Shown piece by piece: positions 28,277 through 36,253 of a DNA stretch of 42,360 bases. Numbering within the stretch: position 1 is the stretch's first letter; each line of letters opens with the position of its first letter. The stretch is from assembly GCA_030057915.1 (NCBI GenBank), contig JASGUC010000045.1, forward strand, positions 1 through 42,360, written 5' to 3'. This stretch comes from Pseudomonadota bacterium (lineage in GTDB: Bacteria > Desulfobacterota > Syntrophia > Syntrophales > UBA8958). The position numbers were made by a program, and so were the translations under genes. The notes beneath the pieces were generated by a model. It worked only from the letters and a program-made list of their open reading frames with translations, did no database searches and was not told the DNA's origin.

Positions 28277-28714
28277 ATGGCAGAAAATGAAGCAAACAAG
28301 GAATGGGTGCCAAAGATCGTCGCCATCGTCTGCAACTGGTGCACCTACGCAGGCGCCGATCTGGCGGGCATCAGCAGGATTCAATATCCGCCGAATGTGC
28401 GCATCGTTCGCGTGCCCTGCACGGGGAGGATCAACCCGTTTTACGTCGTGAAGGCCCTGCAGACGGGGGCCGACGGCGTTCTGGTCTCCGGCTGACACCC
28501 CGGTGAATGCCACTATATTTCGGGAAATCTGGTGGCGCGCCGCAAGTTTGCGACGTTGAAAAGTTTCCTGGACTACATCGGTATCGAGGGCGATCGAACC
28601 ATCTTTACCTGGGTCTCGGCATCGGAGGGGGAGCGGTTTGCCAATGTCATCAAAGGGGTGACCGCTAAGGTGCAGGCCCTCGGCCCGGCGACGAAGCTGG
28701 TGAAGGAGCTGTAA
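28277..28714 (+). CDS. mvhD: MvhD/FlxD electron-transfer subunit, selenoprotein
   Basis: Small [2Fe-2S] protein that carries electrons from the NAD-oxidising or hydrogenase module to HdrA. The frame is interrupted by TGA at 28493-28495, but the homology continues in the same frame on both sides: the family motif is GVLV(x)GCHPGDCHY-like, and here it reads GVLVSG-U73-HPGECHY, then ISGN and a normal C-terminus to the TAA at 28714. The UGA therefore most likely encodes selenocysteine at residue 73, replacing a cluster-ligand cysteine; the same substitution is known in methanogen VhuD. Other ligands are Cys19, Cys22, Cys48 and Cys78. A hairpin suited to a bacterial SECIS follows. Product 145 residues, start at 28277 with GAAGGAG. 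Ordinary gene callers would split or drop it. Confidence 0.92.
28509..28536 (+). promoter_or_regulatory. Candidate bacterial SECIS hairpin
   Basis: Beginning 13 bases after the UGA codon, GCCAC (28509-28513) pairs with GTGGC (28532-28536), a three-base internal loop follows, then ATTT (28517-28520) pairs with AAAT (28525-28528) around the apical loop CGGG. The distance from UGA to the loop (about 25 bases) and a G-containing apical loop suit SelB recognition. It is coding at the same time. Confidence 0.65.
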
Positions 28715-28801
28715 AGACCGTTTTGGGGGCGCCGGGCCCGTGCGGATCGGCCCTGCATTTGCTTTTGCTAAAGACAATATCAATGCGAGGATTCGTGTAA
28801 A

Positions 28802-29812
28802 GTGGAAAACATCGAGAAAAAGTTGAGGGAAGAGGCAAAGCGGCTTCTGGAAGAAAAAAGGGTGGATGCCCTGGTGGGTTTCGAGGCGGGCACCTTGCCC
28901 CTTACGGCTACGCCCTGTTTCATCACGAGTCCGGAAGAGGCCGACCGGCTGGTTTGGAACGCCTTCTGCAGCCAGAACCTGGCCAAATACGTTCACGATC
29001 TGATCTCCCAGCATCATAATAGCCAGAAACGGGTCAAACCGGAAGATCGGAAGAAGAAGGTGGTCGGCGTCGTGGCCCGGGGCTGCACCACCCGTTCCAT
29101 CGTGCTCCATCTTCAGGAGCGCCAGTATGGACGGGACGAGGTGACGATCATCGGTGTGCCCTGCGAGGGCTATGTGGATCGCAAGGCCCTGACGGCGGCC
29201 CTGGACGGCGCGGATATCCGGGAAGGGTCGTTGACGGGAGACCGGCTTGACATCCTGACGGCGGAAGGGAAGAAGGAGATTCCCCTCCAGGACGTCCTGG
29301 CGGACAATTGCCGGACCTGCAGGTTCAACAACCCCATTATCCACGATGTCATGATCGGCGAACCGGCCCCGGCGATGCCCGGAGCGGTCCAGGAGTACGC
29401 CGAGGTCGAGGAGTTCGAGAAACTCTCGACGGAGGAGCGCTGGAGGTATTTCACCAAGGAGATGTCCAAGTGCATCCGTTGCTATGCCTGCCGCCAGGCC
29501 TGTCCCTCGTGCTACTGCCCCACCTGCTTTGTCGAGCAGACCCAGCCCCAGTGGGTGGGCCTGGGAGAGGATGCCACGGACACCCAGGTCTTCCAGTTGA
29601 TGCGTTTATTCCACATGGTGGGGCGTTGCGTGGACTGCGGGTCTTGCGTCTCCGTCTGCCCCATGGGCGTCGATCTGAGGAAGTTCCTAAAGAAACTGGA
29701 CAAGGACGTCTTCGATTTCTTCGGCAACCGGGCGGGGGTTTCCCTCGACGATCCGCCGCCACTTTCCACCTTCAAGGAAGACGACAAGGAAGATTTTATC
29801 TATAACCCCTAA
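28802..29812 (+). CDS. Iron-sulfur protein of Hdr-Flx complex (FlxC-like, FrhB/FdhB-related)
   Basis: Cytoplasmic iron-sulfur protein of 336 residues. The N-terminal part (VVGVVARGCTTRSIVLHLQER, EVTIIGVPCEGYVD, DNCRTCRFNNP) resembles the FrhB/FdhB family of electron-transfer subunits; the C-terminal part has two [4Fe-4S] motifs, CIRCYACRQACPSCYC (about 221-236) and CVDCGSCVSVCP (about 278-289), with an extra CYCPTC. In FlxABCD-HdrABC clusters an iron-sulfur subunit of this kind sits between FlxD and the Hdr genes. The start is a GTG at 28802. The precise subunit name is uncertain; participation in the complex follows from position. Confidence 0.85.
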   Translation: MENIEKKLREEAKRLLEEKRVDALVGFEAGTLPLTATPCFITSPEEADRLVWNAFCSQNLAKYVHDLISQHHNSQKRVKPEDRKKKVVGVVARGCTTRSIVLHLQERQYGRDEVTIIGVPCEGYVDRKALTAALDGADIREGSLTGDRLDILTAEGKKEIPLQDVLADNCRTCRFNNPIIHDVMIGEPAPAMPGAVQEYAEVEEFEKLSTEERWRYFTKEMSKCIRCYACRQACPSCYCPTCFVEQTQPQWVGLGEDATDTQVFQLMRLFHMVGRCVDCGSCVSVCPMGVDLRKFLKKLDKDVFDFFGNRAGVSLDDPPPLSTFKEDDKEDFIYNP

Positions 29813-29895
29813 ATATGTCCGGCAGCAGGATCCTGGTCAAATCTTACGGCTGTCTGCCTTTGACCGAGGAAGACCGAACGGCGAATGGAGTTGAC

Positions 29896-30423
29896 ATGAA
29901 GACCTTTCTGGAAGAAGTGAACGAGAAGATAGACGGTGTGCCCCTGCAGCGGTGCTATCACTGCCGAAAGTGCACCGCCGGATGCCCCCTGGCCTTCGCC
30001 ATGGAACACAACCCCAACAAGATCATCAGGATGATCCAGATGGGGATGAAAAAAGAGGTCCTGGGCAGTTCCACCATCTGGCTCTGCGCATCCTGTGAAA
30101 CCTGCATCACCCGCTGTCCCAACGAGGTGGATATCGCCCGGATGATGGATGTCCTCCGGGAGATGGCCGTCGCCGCCGGCATCGGAGCCAGGGAAAAGAA
30201 CGTCCTCTCCTTCCACGAGGCGTTCCTGGCCAGCATAAAATCCCGGGGCCGGATCAACGAGCCGTTCATGATGGTGGACTACAAGCTCAAATCCGGGGAT
30301 CTCTTCTCCGATATGGGCATGGGCATCTCCATGTTCATGAAGGGCAAATTGTCCCTCGTCTCCCCGAAGACCCGGGACATGGATGCGATCCGGAAGATAT
30401 TCGATAAAACGAAGCACGCGTAA
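29896..30423 (+). CDS. hdrC: Heterodisulfide reductase subunit C HdrC-like
   Basis: Iron-sulfur protein of 175 residues passing electrons from HdrA to HdrB. Two classical [4Fe-4S] motifs are present: CYHCRKCTAGCP (about 20-31) and CASCETCITRCP (about 65-76). The ATG at 29896 with GGAG five bases before is preferred; an ATG at 29815, three bases after the previous stop, is in frame but lacks a ribosome site, and would add 27 residues of uncertain status. It is directly followed by hdrB. No transmembrane segment, so it is the soluble type rather than HdrE-linked. Confidence 0.92.
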   Translation: MKTFLEEVNEKIDGVPLQRCYHCRKCTAGCPLAFAMEHNPNKIIRMIQMGMKKEVLGSSTIWLCASCETCITRCPNEVDIARMMDVLREMAVAAGIGAREKNVLSFHEAFLASIKSRGRINEPFMMVDYKLKSGDLFSDMGMGISMFMKGKLSLVSPKTRDMDAIRKIFDKTKHA

Positions 30424-30452
30424 CGCGGCAAGCGACAGCAAGGAGGCAAGTG

Positions 30453-31304
30453 TTGAAAGTTACTTATTATCCGGGATGTTCCCTCCATGGGACGGGGAAG
30501 GAATACGACCAGTCCGTCAAGGCGGTGAGCCGCGCCTTGGGCGTCGAACTCGAGGAGATCGAGGATTGGTCCTGCTGCGGCGCCACCTCGGCTCATTCCA
30601 CGAACTTCAAGCTTTCCGTGGCCCTGCCCGCACGCAACCTCATGATTGCCGGCAAGGGGGAGGCCAAGGATATAATGGTTCCCTGCGCGGCCTGTTTCAA
30701 TCGTTTCAAATCGGCGCAACACCACCTCCAGCATGACGAGGCCCTCAAGAAGGAGGTGGAAGAGATCGTCGGTCAGAAATACTCGCCGGGGTTGGACGTC
30801 AAGAGCCCGATCGACATCCTGTACAACGGCATCGGCCTGGACGCCCTGAAGGCCAAGGTGGTCAAGAGGCTTACCGGCCTCCGGCCCGTGTCCTACTACG
30901 GCTGCCTCCTGGTCCGCCCCCCGGAGGTCTGCAAGTTCGAGGATTACGAAAACCCCTACATGCTCGACGGCATCCTGGCGGCCCTGGGGGCGGACGTGAA
31001 AAAATGGTCTTACAAAACGGATTGTTGCGGCGGCAGCCTGACCATCAGCCGGACGGATATCGTGGGCAAGCTGGTGGACAAACTCATGACCATGGCCCGG
31101 GAGGCCGGGGCGAACTGCGTGGTCACCGCCTGTCCGGTCTGCATGGCCAATCTCGACGCCCGGGCCAGCGAGAACCTGCGTCTCCCCGTCTTCTACTTTA
31201 CGGAACTGACGGCCCTGGCTCTGGGCCTGCCCGGAACCTCGACGTGGTTCAAGCTGCACAATGTGGATCCCCTGCCGCTGGTCAGCAGCCTGGGGCTCCT
31301 TTAA
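30453..31304 (+). CDS. hdrB: Heterodisulfide reductase subunit B HdrB-like
   Basis: Catalytic-type subunit of 283 residues with two CCG domains that in HdrB bind the non-cubane [4Fe-4S] clusters reducing disulfides. First domain: YPGCSLHGTG, WSCCGATSAH and VPCAACFNRF; second: YYGCLLVRPP, TDCCGGSLTISR and TACPVCMANLD. All expected cysteines are present, so a functional disulfide- or thiol-linked site is likely; its substrate in a bacterium without methanogenic coenzymes is unknown. A TTG at 30453 has AGGAGG at six bases; a GTG at 30450 is possible but too close to that site. Confidence 0.93.
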   Translation: MKVTYYPGCSLHGTGKEYDQSVKAVSRALGVELEEIEDWSCCGATSAHSTNFKLSVALPARNLMIAGKGEAKDIMVPCAACFNRFKSAQHHLQHDEALKKEVEEIVGQKYSPGLDVKSPIDILYNGIGLDALKAKVVKRLTGLRPVSYYGCLLVRPPEVCKFEDYENPYMLDGILAALGADVKKWSYKTDCCGGSLTISRTDIVGKLVDKLMTMAREAGANCVVTACPVCMANLDARASENLRLPVFYFTELTALALGLPGTSTWFKLHNVDPLPLVSSLGLL

Positions 31305-31340
31305 CAACAATATCCAAAATTTCTGATACTGAAGGACGAT

Positions 31341-32363
31341 ATGGAAAAACGGTTGATCAAAAAAGACGCTCTGACAGGGATCATCGGGAAGATCGCTCAA
31401 GAGGCAGTAGTTTTTGCCCCGGTGAAGGTGGAAGACAATGTCCTCTTCAAGGCGCTGGAGAAGGGGGAGGAACCTTTCCTGACTTACGCCAACAGCAAAA
31501 ACGCCCCGAAGAATCACTTCTTCCCCCGCTCCGAGGTCATGCTGCGCTACACCCGGACGGCCAAGGGGGTGGAGTTCGCCGGCGGGCAAAAGGAGGCGGA
31601 AGCGACGGTGCTCTTCGGGGTCCGGCCCTGCGACGCCCGGAGCTTTGTCCTTCTCGATCTCCTCTTCGATCAGGAAAAATACAAGGATCCTTATTATATA
31701 GATAAAAGGCAAAAGGCCACGATCGTCGCCCTGGCCTGCGTCCACCCCCCTTATGCGACCTGCTTCTGCACCTCCGTTGACGGTCATCCGCTCTCCGCGG
31801 ATGGGGCGGACGTCCTTCTCACCGATCTGGGAGAGGAGTTCCTGGCCGAGTTTGTCACCCCCAAGGGTGAAAAGCTCCTCAAGTATTTCGGAGACGTAAA
31901 GGCCGATGCCGCCGCCGAGGCGAAGAAGGAGGCCGTGGCGGAACAGGCGGCCAAGGAGATCAAATCCCACATCCCCGCCCGGGAAGTGAAGCCGATCATG
32001 GACGCCAACTTCGACAGCCCCTTCTGGAATACCATCCACCAGAAGTGCATCGCCTGTGGGACCTGCACCTACCTCTGCCCGACCTGCCACTGTTTCGACA
32101 TCACCGACGAGATGAAGCGGGACGACGGCCGGCGCCTGCGGAACTGGGATTCCTGCATGTATCCCATGTTTACCAAGGAGACTTCGGGGCACAATCCCCG
32201 TCCCACCCAGAGGGAACGTTGGCGTCAGCGGGCCATGCACAAGTTCAGCTACTACCCGGAGAATTTCAACGCCATCGCCTGCGTGGGCTGCGGCCGCTGC
32301 GTCATGTATTGCCCCGTCAATCTCGACATCCGGAAGATCGTCACCGATATATCGAAACTATAG
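31341..32363 (+). CDS. 4Fe-4S protein of Hdr-Flx complex (FlxB-like, sulfhydrogenase beta-type)
   Basis: Iron-sulfur protein of 340 residues related to the HydB/ShyB beta subunits of sulfhydrogenases and to FlxB. The N-terminal part includes LFGVRPCDARSFVLLD (about 93-108) and ATIVALACVHPPYATCFCTSVDG, typical of that family; the C-terminal part has CIACGTCTYLCPTCHCFD (about 236-253) and CVGCGRCVMYCP (about 317-328), a two-cluster ferredoxin domain. It is 36 bases after hdrB and 15 bases before the FlxA-like gene, so it should sit between flavoprotein and MvhD/HdrA in the electron path. Confidence 0.88.
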   Translation: MEKRLIKKDALTGIIGKIAQEAVVFAPVKVEDNVLFKALEKGEEPFLTYANSKNAPKNHFFPRSEVMLRYTRTAKGVEFAGGQKEAEATVLFGVRPCDARSFVLLDLLFDQEKYKDPYYIDKRQKATIVALACVHPPYATCFCTSVDGHPLSADGADVLLTDLGEEFLAEFVTPKGEKLLKYFGDVKADAAAEAKKEAVAEQAAKEIKSHIPAREVKPIMDANFDSPFWNTIHQKCIACGTCTYLCPTCHCFDITDEMKRDDGRRLRNWDSCMYPMFTKETSGHNPRPTQRERWRQRAMHKFSYYPENFNAIACVGCGRCVMYCPVNLDIRKIVTDISKL

Positions 32364-32378
32364 AGCTGGGAGAAAGTC

Positions 32379-33218
32379 ATGCAAAACCCTTACATACCCT
32401 ATCCTGTGGAGGTAGTGAAGATCGTCACCGAGGTGGATACGAAGGACATCAAGACCTTCCGTCTCGCTTTCGTGAACAAGGAGGACGAGGAGAAGTTCAA
32501 GTATATCCCCGGCCAATTCGCGGAATTGTCCATCTTCGGCAAGGGAGAGTCCCCCATTGGCATCGCCTCGTCACCCACCCAGCCCGGCTATGTGGAGTTT
32601 ACGGTTCAGAAGGCGGGCGTCGTCACCTCGGCCCTCCATGAGATGGAAGTGGGGACGCGGATGGGTCTCCGCGGTCCCTTGGGAAACTCCTGGCCCATCG
32701 AGTTCCTCGAGGGCAAGAACGTGGTCATTGTGGGCGGTGGGTTTGCCTTCACCACCCTGCGCTCCCTGATCAACTACATGATCTTCGGCGACAACCGCAA
32801 GCGTTTCGGCAAGATCACCGTGGTTTACGGCGCCCGGAATCCGGGACTACTGATCTACAAGGACGAGCTGGAGGCCTGGAGCAAGCGGGACGACATCGAT
32901 CTCAACGTCACCGTGGACAAGGGTGACGCGGCCTGGAAGGGTCGGGAAGGCTTTGTTCCCACGGTCTGCAAGGAGGTCGGCCCCAGTCCGGAAAACGCCG
33001 TGACGGTCATCTGCGGCCCCCCTATCATGATCCGCTTCACCCTGCCAGTTTTCTTCGAGCTGGGCTTTTCCAAGGAAACCATCATCACCTCCCTGGAGAT
33101 GCGGATGAAATGCGGCATCGGCAAGTGCGGCCGCTGCAACGTGGGGAGCAAGTATGTCTGCAAGGACGGCCCCGTGTTCACCTTCGCCGAACTGGATAAG
33201 CTTACTAGGGACTTCTGA
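32379..33218 (+). CDS. FAD/NAD-binding oxidoreductase FlxA-like
   Basis: NAD(P)H-oxidising flavoprotein of 279 residues of the ferredoxin-NADP reductase superfamily, related to HydG/FlxA. FAD-binding beta-barrel first (YIPGQFAELSIFGKGESPIGIASSP, Arg replaced by Gly in the usual R-x-Y-S site), then the nucleotide domain (VVIVGGGFAFTTLRSL, TVVYGARNPGLLIY, VICGPPIMIRF), and a C-terminal [2Fe-2S] loop with MKCGIGKCGRCNVG and VCKDGPVF. It is the natural entry point for NADH into the Hdr-Flx complex. ATG at 32379 follows GGGAGAAAG. Confidence 0.9.
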   Translation: MQNPYIPYPVEVVKIVTEVDTKDIKTFRLAFVNKEDEEKFKYIPGQFAELSIFGKGESPIGIASSPTQPGYVEFTVQKAGVVTSALHEMEVGTRMGLRGPLGNSWPIEFLEGKNVVIVGGGFAFTTLRSLINYMIFGDNRKRFGKITVVYGARNPGLLIYKDELEAWSKRDDIDLNVTVDKGDAAWKGREGFVPTVCKEVGPSPENAVTVICGPPIMIRFTLPVFFELGFSKETIITSLEMRMKCGIGKCGRCNVGSKYVCKDGPVFTFAELDKLTRDF

Positions 33219-33316
33219 AGGCCCTGTAAGCAGCCTCGACACGCCCCCATAACCAATCGGAAGGAGCCCCGCCGGCTCCTTCCGCGCATATGAGCACAGT
33301 GAAAAGGAGTGAATTC

Positions 33317-34153
33317 TTGAGCCGGATCGTTTTCAAGGAAGAACTGTCGGACAGCGTGGTCCGGATGGACCTGGAGGCCCCGGCCATCGCCCGGAAGCGC
33401 CGGGCGGGCCAGTTTCTCGTCCTCAGGATTGACGAGCGGGGGGAGCGGATCCCCCTGACCATTGTGGATTCCGACGAGGAGAGGGGAACCGTGACGATCA
33501 TCTTCCAGGTCGTGGGGAAGACCACGGCCCTCTTGGCCGCCCTTGCCGTGGGGGACGATGTCCAGGATGTCCAGGGCCCCCTGGGCAATCCCACGGAGAT
33601 CGAGCATTACGGCCATGTGGTCTGCATCGGCGGCGGCGTCGGCGTGGGGGTCATCTATCCCATCACCAAGGTCCTCCGGGAGGCGGGAAACCGGGTGACC
33701 TCCATCATCGGCGCCCGGAACAAGTCCCTGATCATCCTGGAGGAGGAGATGCGGGCGGCGAGCGACCGACTTGTCGTGGCCACCGATGACGGCAGTTACG
33801 GGGTGCGCGGGTTCGTGAGCGCCGTCCTCCAGGGTCTCATAGACGATGGGGAGAAGATCGACCGGGTATTCGCCATCGGACCCGTGCCCATGATGAAGGT
33901 CATCGCCAACCTTACCCGCCCCCATGGCATCAAGACCATTGTCAGCCTCAACGCCATCATGGTGGATGCCACGGGGATGTGCGGCGCCTGCCGGGTCGTC
34001 GTCGGCGGGCAGACGAAATTCACCTGCGTCGAAGGACCGGAGTTCGACGGCCACGAGGTGGACTTCGATCTTTTGGCGAGCCGCCTGCGGATGTACTGCG
34101 AGCAGGAAGGGGTGGCCTACGAGCGCCACCGGTGCGGCTGGCAGGGCAACTGA
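33317..34153 (+). CDS. nfnA: NfnA-type NADH-binding FAD subunit (NAD-dependent Fd:NADP oxidoreductase small subunit)
   Basis: Small subunit of NADH-dependent reduced ferredoxin:NADP oxidoreductase, also annotated as sulfide dehydrogenase alpha or dihydroorotate dehydrogenase electron-transfer-like. The 278-residue product starts MSRIVFKEELSDSVVRMDLEA-like, typical of NfnA, and has AGQFLVLRI (about 30-38), ERIPLTIVD, VCIGGGVGVGVIYPI (NAD site), and the C-terminal [2Fe-2S] loop with MCGACRVVVGG and FTCVEGPEFDG. The start is a TTG at 33317 with AAAGGAG eight bases before; the upstream ATG at 33290 is in frame but has no such site. It pairs with nfnB after an unusual repeat-filled gap. Confidence 0.9.
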   Translation: MSRIVFKEELSDSVVRMDLEAPAIARKRRAGQFLVLRIDERGERIPLTIVDSDEERGTVTIIFQVVGKTTALLAALAVGDDVQDVQGPLGNPTEIEHYGHVVCIGGGVGVGVIYPITKVLREAGNRVTSIIGARNKSLIILEEEMRAASDRLVVATDDGSYGVRGFVSAVLQGLIDDGEKIDRVFAIGPVPMMKVIANLTRPHGIKTIVSLNAIMVDATGMCGACRVVVGGQTKFTCVEGPEFDGHEVDFDLLASRLRMYCEQEGVAYERHRCGWQGN

Positions 34154-34512
34154 GAACGATGACGTCCCGCCGCCCCCCTCGGGCGCCGAGACCCTTGACC
34201 CATGGCGGGGCCGCCGGGCTTCCGGTCTCCCCGCGTCGGCGGTGGGACGCCGACGAGGCGATCGACGGCCGCCTCGATCTCACCGGTTTCCCCGCCTCGG
34301 CGGTAGCCGTGGTTTTCGGCCGCCTTGCCTGGGACGGTTCGAGCCGGTTGCGACAAGCGGCCTCGTTTAACGGAGGGCGCCCCCGCCTTGCGCCGGCGGG
34401 GGCGATCCATGACGGTTCAAGCCCGTCGCGGCAAACGGTCCCGCCCGACGGGGGGCCGCCCGCCCTTGCGCCGGCGGGGGCGATATTTTAAGTGGCGATG
34501 AGTGAGGAGGCA
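34154..34512. other. Intergenic region between nfnA and nfnB
   Basis: No gene was seen in these GC-rich 359 bases, which is unusual because nfnA and nfnB are normally adjacent or fused. It contains the two 78-bp repeat units listed separately. The ORFs crossing it look compositional. Confidence 0.55.
34333..34488 (+). repeat. 78-bp tandem repeat with internal hairpin, two units
   Basis: Units at 34333-34410 and 34411-34488 both start GACGGTTC(G/A)AGCC and end CTTGCGCCGGCGGGGGCGAT. Unit 1 includes a hairpin formed by CGCCCCCGCC and GGCGGGGGCG around a short loop; unit 2 keeps a weaker version. Internal parts are diverged, so the duplication is not recent. Confidence 0.7.
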
Positions 34513-35937
34513 ATGGAAGGCAAGTCGGAGAAACCCAGGAAAGAGAAGATCCCCCGTCAGCCCATGCCGGAGCAGGATCCCCGGGAGCGGATAGGGAACT
34601 TCGAGGAGGTCCCCCGGGGATATGCGCCGGAGACGGCGATCCTGGAGGCGAGGCGCTGCATTCAGTGCAAGAAGCCAACTTGCATGGATGGCTGCCCCGT
34701 GGATGTGAAGATCCCCGAGTTTATCAAGCAGATTGCCGAGGGGGATTTTCTGGGCGCGGCCCGCACCCTGAAGGAAACCAACAGTCTCCCAGCGGTTTGC
34801 GGCCGCGTTTGTCCTCAGGAGGACCAGTGTGAGAAGACCTGCATCCTCGGGAAGAAGGGGGCGCCGGTGGCCATCGGTCGTCTGGAGCGGTTTGCCGCGG
34901 ATTACGAGCGTGAAAGCGGCGCCGTGGCCATCCCGGAAATCGCCCCGCCCAACGGGAAGAAGGTGGCCGTGGTCGGGTCGGGTCCTTCGGGGCTCACCAT
35001 CGCCGGCGATCTCGTCAAGCTGGGCTATGACATCACGGTCTTCGAGGCCCTCCACAAGGCGGGAGGCGTCCTGGTTTACGGCATCCCGGAATTCCGCCTT
35101 CCCAAGGCCATCGTGGAGGCCGAGGTGGACTACCTGCGCAAGCTGGGGGTCAAGATCGTCGTCAACGCCGTGGTGGGCCGCCTGAAGACCGTGGACGACC
35201 TGTTTGCCGAGGGTTTCGACGCCGTCTATATCGCCGTGGGGGCTGGCGCCCCGGTGTTCATGGACATCCCCGGAGAGAACCTCAGCGGCGTCTATTCCGC
35301 CAACGAATATCTGACCCGGTCGAATCTCATGAAGGCCTACCGGTTCCCGGAATACGACACGCCCATCGTCCGGGGCCGGAACGTGGCGGTCATCGGCGGG
35401 GGCAACGTGGCCATGGACTCGGTGCGCACGGCCCTGCGCCTGGGGGCGGAAAACGCCCGCATCATCTACCGGCGCAGCGAGGTGGAGATGCCCGCCCGGA
35501 AGGAAGAGGTTCATCACGCCAAGGAAGAGGGGGTGCAGTTCCATTTGCTGACCAATCCCGTGGAGTATCTGGGGGAAGGGGGCTGGGTGAAGGGCGTCAA
35601 ATGCCTCCGGATGGAGCTGGGGGCGCCGGACGCCTCGGGTCGGCGGAGTCCCGTCCCCGTGGCGGGATCGGAATTCGTCATCGAGGCGGATACCGTGGTG
35701 GTCGCCGTGGGCACCATGGCCAATCCCATCGTCCCCGCCACGACGCCGGGCCTGGAAACCAACCGACGGGGCTACATCATCACCAAGGGCGAATCGGGAG
35801 AGACGAGTCGTCCGGGTGTTTACGCCGGCGGCGACATCGTCACCGGATCCGCCACGGTGATCCTCGCCATGGGGGCGGGGCGTAAGGCCGCCCAGGCCAT
35901 CCACCGGCGGCTTTCCGGAGACGACCCGAAGGCCTGA
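34513..35937 (+). CDS. nfnB: NfnB-type NADPH-binding FAD subunit (GltD-like)
   Basis: Large subunit of the Nfn complex, related to glutamate synthase small subunit GltD, with 474 residues. N-terminal Fe-S domain with RRCIQCKKPTCMDGCPVD (about 47-64) and CGRVCPQEDQCEKTC (about 97-111), the FAD motif VVGSGPSGLTIAGDL (about 153-167), FEALHKAGGVLVYGIPEFRLP, the NADPH motif VIGGGNVAMDSVRTAL (about 292-307) and C-terminal VYAGGDIVTGSATV. There is no glutamate synthase large subunit nearby, so Nfn is preferred over GltD. The ATG at 34513 follows GAGGAGG; starts at 34498 and 34492 are possible. It is the last gene of the redox cluster. Confidence 0.9.
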   Translation: MEGKSEKPRKEKIPRQPMPEQDPRERIGNFEEVPRGYAPETAILEARRCIQCKKPTCMDGCPVDVKIPEFIKQIAEGDFLGAARTLKETNSLPAVCGRVCPQEDQCEKTCILGKKGAPVAIGRLERFAADYERESGAVAIPEIAPPNGKKVAVVGSGPSGLTIAGDLVKLGYDITVFEALHKAGGVLVYGIPEFRLPKAIVEAEVDYLRKLGVKIVVNAVVGRLKTVDDLFAEGFDAVYIAVGAGAPVFMDIPGENLSGVYSANEYLTRSNLMKAYRFPEYDTPIVRGRNVAVIGGGNVAMDSVRTALRLGAENARIIYRRSEVEMPARKEEVHHAKEEGVQFHLLTNPVEYLGEGGWVKGVKCLRMELGAPDASGRRSPVPVAGSEFVIEADTVVVAVGTMANPIVPATTPGLETNRRGYIITKGESGETSRPGVYAGGDIVTGSATVILAMGAGRKAAQAIHRRLSGDDPKA

Positions 35938-36052
35938 GTGGGCCCGGTTGATCCCGCCAATGCCATCAAAATGAGTCAATAGTTGTCTGGCTAAGTCTTC
36001 CGCGGATTGTCCCGATTATCCGATTCGCGGTGGAACGGTCAATGACTCTCCA
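35938..36052. other. Intergenic region after nfnB
   Basis: No convincing gene or classical terminator. A nearby AT-rich hairpin AAGAGAA/TTCTCTT sits at about 36079-36097. The base composition falls from here on, marking the start of the accessory region. Confidence 0.4.
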
Positions 36053-36253
36053 TCAGACAAAGCCTCCGGCCCAAAAAGAGAAGGCTTTTCTCTTGGTCGT
36101 TCGGATTCCGGCCAATCCTCGATCCATTGGCGACTGGCTGGCAGGGTTTTCTGACATTTCCACAGCCTCGGCCATGTGCCACATGTCCGCCGGAAGTGAA
36201 ACGCTAAATTGCCGCGGACAGGTTGTTATTTTGATCTGGCAAATCCCGGCCAA
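36053..36253 (-). CDS. Possible small protein after Fic, ribbon-helix-helix-like
   Basis: A 66-residue frame starts inside the last codons of the fic gene (28-base overlap). Its middle part, RQFSVSLPADMWHMAEAVEMS, looks like the strand and first helix of a ribbon-helix-helix antitoxin; the rest does not match well. It could be a remnant of an antitoxin for Fic, or chance. No strong ribosome site was seen. Confidence 0.3.
   Translation of the reverse strand: MAGICQIKITTCPRQFSVSLPADMWHMAEAVEMSENPASQSPMDRGLAGIRTTKRKAFSFWAGGFV

Noticed and set aside
34513..35937. Glutamate synthase small subunit GltD
   Set aside because: No GltB large subunit is nearby and an NfnA-type gene precedes it, so the Nfn assignment fits better.
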